A stretch of DNA of 48,942 nucleotides, from the NCBI RefSeq assembly GCF_000948395.1, contig NZ_JYFN01000008.1:128772-177713 (forward strand), given 5' to 3'. The stretch is from Frankia torreyi (lineage in GTDB: Bacteria > Actinomycetota > Actinomycetes > Frankiales > Frankiaceae). Within the stretch, counting starts at the first letter, position 1; each line of letters opens with the position of its first letter. The notes beneath the pieces were generated by a model, which saw only the letters and a program-made list of their open reading frames with translations, was not told where the DNA came from and made no database searches. Both the position numbers and the translations under genes were made by a program. Shown here piece by piece: positions 42,852-48,942 of the stretch.

Positions 42852-44504
42852 GTGACCGAGGCGCCGCCGCGTCCACCGGGCGATCCGCAGGCGAGGGGTC
42901 GTGCCGGGCGGTCCTCTCGTCGGCGGACCCACGCCCGCCGCCCCCCGGGGGCTCGCCGGGCCGCGTTGGCGGGACACATCGTGCACGACGCCCGGCGTGA
43001 GCGCTCACCGCTGGGTCGGCTGGTGATCCTGCTCGCCGCCGTGCTTTCGGCACTGATCCTGGTGACCACGGTGGGCGGCTGGACCGCCTACGAGTACTTC
43101 GGCGCGCAGATCCACCGCATCCGGCTCGGTCTCGGCGACGACCGGCCGGCGGACGCCGCCTCCGGAACCCGCAACTTCCTGCTGGTCGGTTCGGACAGCC
43201 GGGCCGGCACCGGCGGCGAGTACGAAAGCCAGGGCGCGGTGACCGACGAGCGGTCGGACACCACCATGCTGGCGCATCTCGACGCTGACGGGACGACGAC
43301 GATGGTCTCGTTTCCCCGCGACACCCTGGTGCGCATCCCCGGGCACGGCCGCGGCAAGATCAACTCGGCGATCACCATCGGCGGCCCCAGCCTGTTGATC
43401 AGGACGATCGAGAACCTCACCGACATCAAGATCGATCATTACGTCTCGATCGATCTCGCCGGCTTCAAGGCGATGACCGATGCCGTCGGCGGGGTCACCG
43501 TCTGCGTCAGGCCGTTGCCCGGCGGGGGCCGGTCGAACCTGTACGACCCGTGGTCGCAGTGGCGTGGCCGGGTCGGCGAGAACCGGCTGTCGGGGGAGCA
43601 GGCGCTGGCGTTCGTGCGCCAGCGCCACGGCCTGCCGGACAACGACTTCGATCGCATCCGCCGTCAGCAGCAGTTCATCGGCGCGGTGTTCACGCAGGCG
43701 ACCTCCTCCGGCGTGCTCACCAACCCGGTGCGGCTGGAGAACCTGCTGCACGCGGCGACGAAGGCGCTCACCGTCGACGACGGGACGAGCATGAATGATC
43801 TGCGCGCGCTCGCGACGCGGCTGCGTGGCATGTCCGCCGACCAGATCCGGTTCGAGACGATCCCGGTGCACGCGCCCACCCCCGCCGAGGGCGGTAACGC
43901 CCTCGGCGAGCTGCCCCGCTTCGGCTCCGTGCAGCTCTACGAGCCCATCACGCTGGAGAAGTTCCTCGCTCCGCTGCGCGGCCGGCCCAGCCGGGCGGCG
44001 GCGCCGGCGGTGAGCCCGTCGCCGACGGTGCCCCCGGCGAAGGTGACCGTCGACGTCTACAACGGCGCCGGGGTCAGCGGTCTGGCCACCTCGGCCGCCG
44101 CCGCGCTGGACCGCGCCGGCTTCCAGGTCGGGCCGGCGCGGACCTGGCGCGCCGGCGTCCAGCGCACCACGCAGGTGCGGTACCACCCGGGTGCGGTGCA
44201 GGCCGCGCGGACGGTCCAGGCCGCCGTGCCCGGCAGCACGCTGCAGCAGGACGCCACAGTTCCCGCCGGCCGGGTGAGCCTCGTTCTCGGCACCGCCTTC
44301 GAGGTGGACACGATCACCGCTGCGCCGACGCCCGCGGGCGCGGCCGCGGGCGCGGCCGCGGGGCCGACCACCGCGGGCTCACCGGCGGGCGCGTCCGTGG
44401 GCGCCGCCTCCGGTGGGGCCACCGCGCCGGCCACCCCCGCCCCCGCTTCGACCCCCGCCCCCGCCACGACCGCCGCGGAGCTCACCTCGCGTTGCACCTA
44501 CTAG
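42852..44504 (+). CDS. LCP family wall glycopolymer transferase with LytR_C domain
   Basis: A 550-residue paralogue of the LCP protein encoded at 37-39 kb. A basic N-terminus (1-55), a membrane helix (about 57-78), the LCP domain (about 105-300) with NFLLVGSDSRAGTGGEY (108-124), RSDTTMLAH (134-142), MVSFPRDTLVR (151-161) and FVRQRHGLPDNDFDRIRRQQQF, then a LytR_C domain (about 395-475, VTVDVYNGAGVSGLATSAA) and an Ala/Pro tail ending CTY. GTG 42852 follows GGGAGGGGGACAC, an excellent ribosome-binding site. It lies between rfbA (divergent) and rfbD (same strand, 95 bp downstream), consistent with ligation of a rhamnose-containing polymer. An A/T-richer stretch at 42590-42640 may hold the shared promoter region. 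Confidence 0.93.
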   Translation: MTEAPPRPPGDPQARGRAGRSSRRRTHARRPPGARRAALAGHIVHDARRERSPLGRLVILLAAVLSALILVTTVGGWTAYEYFGAQIHRIRLGLGDDRPADAASGTRNFLLVGSDSRAGTGGEYESQGAVTDERSDTTMLAHLDADGTTTMVSFPRDTLVRIPGHGRGKINSAITIGGPSLLIRTIENLTDIKIDHYVSIDLAGFKAMTDAVGGVTVCVRPLPGGGRSNLYDPWSQWRGRVGENRLSGEQALAFVRQRHGLPDNDFDRIRRQQQFIGAVFTQATSSGVLTNPVRLENLLHAATKALTVDDGTSMNDLRALATRLRGMSADQIRFETIPVHAPTPAEGGNALGELPRFGSVQLYEPITLEKFLAPLRGRPSRAAAPAVSPSPTVPPAKVTVDVYNGAGVSGLATSAAAALDRAGFQVGPARTWRAGVQRTTQVRYHPGAVQAARTVQAAVPGSTLQQDATVPAGRVSLVLGTAFEVDTITAAPTPAGAAAGAAAGPTTAGSPAGASVGAASGGATAPATPAPASTPAPATTAAELTSRCTY

Positions 44505-44528
44505 CCCGGCTGCACCTACTAGCCCGGC
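44493..44528. repeat. 18-bp tandem duplication across the LCP stop codon
   Basis: Two perfect adjacent copies of tgcacctactagcccggc; the first contains the last codons and the TAG stop, the second lies fully downstream and carries a copy of the same TAG. Confidence 0.92.
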
Positions 44529-44599
44529 CTGATCGCCTGCTGGTGCGGCACGGCGGAGGCTGCCGCGATGGACGCAGGTTGATCTGCCAGACTCGGGCC

Positions 44600-45508
44600 G
44601 TGCGCGTTCTCGTGACCGGTGCCGCCGGACAGCTCGGCGCCGACCTGTGCCACCTGCTCGAGGCTCGGATGGCCGAACCGGACTCCCCCGTGCGGGCCTG
44701 GGCGGGTCTCGGCCGGGCCGAGCTGGACATCACCGACCCCGCGCGGGTCCGCGCCGTCCTGCGTGACCAGGCCCGGCCGGCGAAGATCCAGGGCGGCCTG
44801 GTTGTGATCAACACCGCCGCCTGGACGGACGTGGACGGCGCGGAGGCCGACGAGGCCGGGGCCTACGCGGTCAACGCCACCGGACCCGCGCACCTCGCCG
44901 CCGCCTGCGCCGAGGTCGACGCCACGCTGGTGCAGCTCTCGACCGACTACGTCTTCGACGGCCAGGCGACGAAGCCGTACGAGACCGGGGACGAGACCGG
45001 CCCGGCCGGCGCATACGGCCGCACCAAGCTCGCGGGAGAACAGGCTGTGCGGGCGCTGCTGCCGGCGTCCTCCTACGTCGTCCGGACCGCCTGGGTGTAC
45101 GGCCGGACGGGTCGTAACTTCGTCAAGACGATCAGTCGGCTGGCCCGGGAGCGCGGGGCGGTCTCGGTCGTCGCCGACCAGACCGGCTCGCCGACCTGGT
45201 CGGCCGATCTGGCCGCCGGCCTGCTCGACCTCGTCGCCTCGCCGGCGCCGCCCGGGGTCTACCACTGCACGAACACCGGCGAGACGACCTGGTACGGATT
45301 CGCCCGCCGGATCATGACCGAGATCGGGCTGGACCCGGCCACGGTCAGCGCGACGACCACGGACGCCTTCCCTCGGGCCGCCGCGCGGCCGGCCTACTCC
45401 GTGCTGTCCACGCGATCGTGGGCGGACGCGGGTCTCACCCCGCTGCGTCCCTGGGACCAGGCGTTGCAGGCCGCCTTCGCCCTTGCCGGAGAGGACCTGC
45501 GCGGCTGA
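44600..45508 (+). CDS. rfbD: dTDP-4-dehydrorhamnose reductase
   Basis: Last step of dTDP-L-rhamnose synthesis, reducing dTDP-4-keto-rhamnose with NADPH. The 302-residue short-chain dehydrogenase-type protein has VLVTGAAGQLGADL (3-16), INTAAWTDVDGAE, LSTDYVFDG (the usual TDYVFDG), and the YGRTKLAGEQ active-site Tyr-x3-Lys (about 139-147), followed by RTAWVYG. GTG 44600 starts the Rossmann fold directly; only a weak ribosome-binding site is seen, so coupling to the LCP gene 95 bp upstream is possible. RfbD is separated from rfbA by that LCP gene on the opposite strand, an unusual arrangement for the pathway. Confidence 0.94.
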   Translation: MRVLVTGAAGQLGADLCHLLEARMAEPDSPVRAWAGLGRAELDITDPARVRAVLRDQARPAKIQGGLVVINTAAWTDVDGAEADEAGAYAVNATGPAHLAAACAEVDATLVQLSTDYVFDGQATKPYETGDETGPAGAYGRTKLAGEQAVRALLPASSYVVRTAWVYGRTGRNFVKTISRLARERGAVSVVADQTGSPTWSADLAAGLLDLVASPAPPGVYHCTNTGETTWYGFARRIMTEIGLDPATVSATTTDAFPRAAARPAYSVLSTRSWADAGLTPLRPWDQALQAAFALAGEDLRG

Positions 45509-45525
45509 GTCCGCCCCTCGCCCCT

Positions 45526-45541
45526 CGCCCGTTCTCGGGCG
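45526..45541 (+). terminator. Short GC hairpin after rfbD
   Basis: cgcccgttctcgggcg has perfect 6-bp arms and a TTCT loop, 18 bases after the rfbD stop. It is short and lacks a T-run, so it is only a candidate terminator. Confidence 0.4.
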
Positions 45542-45614
45542 GGCCTTGCCGAGTGGGGCCGCCGCCCGCGTCCTGAACCGGTGACGGACGCTGCCCTCAC
45601 CGGCGGCGTGACCG

Positions 45615-45652
45615 GATCGGTGCGTCCACGACCGATCGGTGCGTCCATGAGG
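45615..45652. repeat. 19-bp direct repeat, 2 copies, upstream of TetR gene
   Basis: Two units starting gatcggtgcgtcca at 45615 and 45634. The core gatcggtgcg also begins a unit of the intergenic array at 34578-34631, which hints at a shared element. Confidence 0.7.
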
Positions 45653-45674
45653 CTCGTCTGTGTGCGGTCCGTCA

Positions 45675-45739
45675 CTCTGTAAAGAATTTTGCAGAGCGAG
45701 AATAATTTTAGGGACTACAAGGTTGTAGCTGCTGCAACC
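45675..45739. promoter_or_regulatory. AT-rich promoter with two inverted repeats upstream of TetR gene
   Basis: An unusually AT-rich stretch (45680-45720, with gaataattttag) is flanked by two imperfect palindromes: ctctg...cagag at 45675-45696 and ggttgtagctgctgcaacc at 45721-45739 (one mismatch, 19 bp). The second sits 29 bp before ATG 45768. The arrangement is typical of an autoregulated TetR promoter with an operator near the start site. Binding is inferred. Confidence 0.55.
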
Positions 45740-45767
45740 AGTGTGGCGTCGGGCGGGGGAGGGGACG

Positions 45768-46448
45768 ATGACGACCCAGGCGGGCATGGAGCGGGCGCCT
45801 GTGGAGCCACCGGCCGAGGCCCGGCCGGCGGAGCTGGGCCTGCGGGAACGCAAGAAGCTGCGGACCCGCCGGGCCCTGCGGATGGCGGCCATCCGGCTCG
45901 TCGCCGAGCGCGGGCTGGACGGCGTCTCGGTCGACGAGATCGCCGCCGCGGCGGAGGTCTCCACCCGGACGTTCTTCAACTACTTCCCCACCAAGGACGA
46001 CGCGATCGTCGGCATCGACCCGGAGGACATCCGCGAGATCACCGAGGCGCTCGCGGCCCGACCCGCCGGCGAGGAGCCGTTGGCCGCGGTGCGGGCGGTC
46101 ATGTTGCAACGCGCCGCGCTCATCGCGCCCGAACAGGCCGACCTCTGGCGGACCCGCCTTGCGATCATCCGCCGGCATCCGCACCTGATGACGGCCAGCG
46201 CGGCGAGCTGGAGCTCCTACGAGAACGCGCTCGCCGAGGCCGTCGGCAGCCGCTGCGGCCTCGATCCGGCCCGGGATCCGTATCCCGCCGTGCTGGTCGC
46301 CGCGGTCCTGGCGATCGTGCGCATCCTGTCGGTGCGCTGGCAGGAGTCCCCGGGCGCGCCGCTGGCCGACCTGCTCGGCCAGGCCTTCGACAGCCTGGCG
46401 CGGGGCCTGCCGCCCCCACCGCCCCCACCACGTGCGGCATCGGCCTGA
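45768..46448 (+). CDS. TetR/AcrR family transcriptional regulator (efflux-linked)
   Basis: A 226-residue regulator. The N-terminal helix-turn-helix includes RTRRALRMAAIRLVAERGLDGVSVDEIAAAAEVSTRTFFNYFPTKDDAI (33-81); the STRTFFNYFP recognition region is common in actinobacterial regulators of MFS exporters. The ligand-binding domain is short and ends in a Pro-rich tail (LPPPPPPP). ATG 45768 is preceded by GGGGGAGGGG, a strong ribosome-binding site; the frame extends nine codons upstream but without support. It lies 147 bp upstream of a DHA2 exporter on the same strand and probably represses it and itself. A palindromic operator candidate precedes it. Confidence 0.92.
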   Translation: MTTQAGMERAPVEPPAEARPAELGLRERKKLRTRRALRMAAIRLVAERGLDGVSVDEIAAAAEVSTRTFFNYFPTKDDAIVGIDPEDIREITEALAARPAGEEPLAAVRAVMLQRAALIAPEQADLWRTRLAIIRRHPHLMTASAASWSSYENALAEAVGSRCGLDPARDPYPAVLVAAVLAIVRILSVRWQESPGAPLADLLGQAFDSLARGLPPPPPPPRAASA

Positions 46449-48435
<1,987 letters not shown>

Positions 48436-48527
48436 GGTGCGATCGGCTGCGTGTGCGGGCGCGGCGGCGTCAGCTCACACTGCTGCCCTGCCGTGGATGC
48501 GGTAGCGACCGCCGGATCGTCGGGGGT

Positions 48528-48560
48528 GGCCCGGCTGTGGACTACGTCGACAGCCGGGCC
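48528..48560. terminator. 11-bp-arm hairpin between convergent genes
   Basis: The arms ggcccggctgt and acagccgggcc are perfectly complementary around an 11-base loop. Placed between the exporter (plus) and a minus-strand ORF that stops at 48579, it could terminate both transcripts. Confidence 0.6.
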
Positions 48561-48578
48561 GCTCCGGTCAATGTCGTG

Positions 48579-48851
48579 TCAGCGACCAGTTCGAGTCAGC
48601 TCGATGGTGATCGAGAGCGTGTCGCGGGCGCTGGTGATCCGGATGACTGTGTCCGGTGACCCTGGCGCATCGACGGGCGGCGGTGTGTCGAACGAGTCTC
48701 GCCGAGGTCCGCCACGCGATCGGGTGGCGGACGCGGCCAGCACCGCTCGAGCGATCTCTGCGAGAACCATCGAGATGACAAGGAAGTCCCGCGTCACGAG
48801 CACATAGGACCCGATGGCGAGGAGTACCGCCGTCGTCAGGGCGCGGGGCAA
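48579..48851 (-). CDS. Small hypothetical membrane protein
   Basis: The minus-strand frame ending at TGA 48579 is open to the window edge; the most likely start is TTG 48851, giving 90 residues. It has a hydrophobic segment ALTTAVLLAIGSYVLV, then RDFLVISMVLAEIARAVLAA, then a polar tail with many Thr, Arg and Asp. Two membrane helices are possible. The start lies 12 bases after the stop of an upstream gene on the same strand, which suggests translational coupling. No ribosome-binding site is obvious and no family is recognised, so support comes only from composition and position. Confidence 0.4.
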   Translation of the reverse strand: MPRALTTAVLLAIGSYVLVTRDFLVISMVLAEIARAVLAASATRSRGGPRRDSFDTPPPVDAPGSPDTVIRITSARDTLSITIELTRTGR

Positions 48852-48862
48852 TACCAGGAACT

Positions 48863-48942
48863 TTAGGTTCGGATCAGGACTGTGACCACGGTGGGCGGCG
48901 GTCCTGCGAGGTGCTTGTCGATCGGCTTCTTGGCGGGGAACG
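48863..48942 (-). CDS. C-terminal fragment of a gene cut by the window edge
   Basis: The last 25 codons of a minus-strand gene, ending in TAA 48863-48865. The peptide reads FPAKKPIDKHLAGPPPTVV then TVLIRT. The codons are strongly GC3-biased, as expected of a real gene. Too little is visible to name it. Confidence 0.4.
   Translation of the reverse strand, partial: FPAKKPIDKHLAGPPPTVVTVLIRT

Overview
The window is about 49 kb of very GC-rich actinobacterial chromosome with many GTG starts, strong GC3 coding bias and long antisense shadow frames. The gene families (AccA3/AccE/AccD5 acyl-CoA carboxylase, LpdA-type flavoprotein, LCP proteins with LytR_C tails, TIGR03089, DUF5313, PknB-like kinases) place it in the Actinobacteria. 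The general style, with Pro/Ala/Gly-rich protein tails and many short tandem repeats, suggests a Frankia-like organism; that genus call is inference. I saw no rRNA, tRNA, CRISPR array, transposase or prophage gene. From memory, much of the gene order resembles the Rv3264c-Rv3315c part of Mycobacterium tuberculosis, so this looks like a conserved core locus with lineage-specific insertions.

Layout. 1-4.9 kb: two related Ser/Thr protein kinases in tandem on the minus strand; the first runs off the left edge and the second has a transmembrane helix and an outer C-terminal domain. 5.1-13.1 kb: nucleoside salvage (cdd, deoA, add, deoC, upp, a phosphopentomutase/phosphomannomutase-like enzyme, punA) plus the DNA repair glycosylase tag. 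13.1-20.3 kb: a small PH-like protein, aspartyl-tRNA synthetase with residues typical of the non-discriminating form, a YbdK-type carboxylate-amine ligase, an M20 amidohydrolase, a gamma-glutamylcyclotransferase-like protein and an LpdA-type flavoprotein. 20.7-26.9 kb: an acyl-CoA carboxylase operon (accD5-accE-accA3-DUF5313) divergent from birA and a membrane PH protein. 27-31.6 kb: three consecutive paralogous single-pass membrane proteins that share a four-cysteine C-terminal outer domain. 32-34.6 kb: a TetR regulator bordered by a 26-base poly-G tract, a GtrA-type flippase and a beta-carbonic anhydrase with a possible 10-residue leader peptide. 34.7-45.5 kb: envelope glycopolymer genes (ugd, TIGR03089, two LCP ligases, a GT-C/DUF2142-like membrane protein, rfbA, rfbD). 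45.7-48.4 kb: a TetR regulator and a 14-helix MFS exporter. The right edge holds the last 25 codons of one gene and a small membrane ORF.

How they work together. The salvage enzymes form one catabolic unit: cytidine to uridine (Cdd), uridine/thymidine to base plus pentose-1-phosphate (DeoA), adenosine to inosine (Add), inosine to hypoxanthine (PunA), uracil to UMP (Upp), pentose-phosphate isomerisation (mutase) and deoxyribose-5-phosphate cleavage (DeoC). BirA would biotinylate the Lys551 site of AccA3, which works with AccD5 and AccE to make methylmalonyl- or malonyl-CoA. Ugd, RfbA, RfbD and GtrA would supply and move sugars, and the LCP proteins would attach finished polymers to the wall.

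Two observations are the most unusual. One is the trio of four-cysteine outer-domain proteins, a family I cannot match to a named domain. The other is the abundance of tandem arrays with an 18-bp unit (also 15, 9, 26 and 30 bp), in coding and non-coding DNA alike and sometimes running through stop codons.
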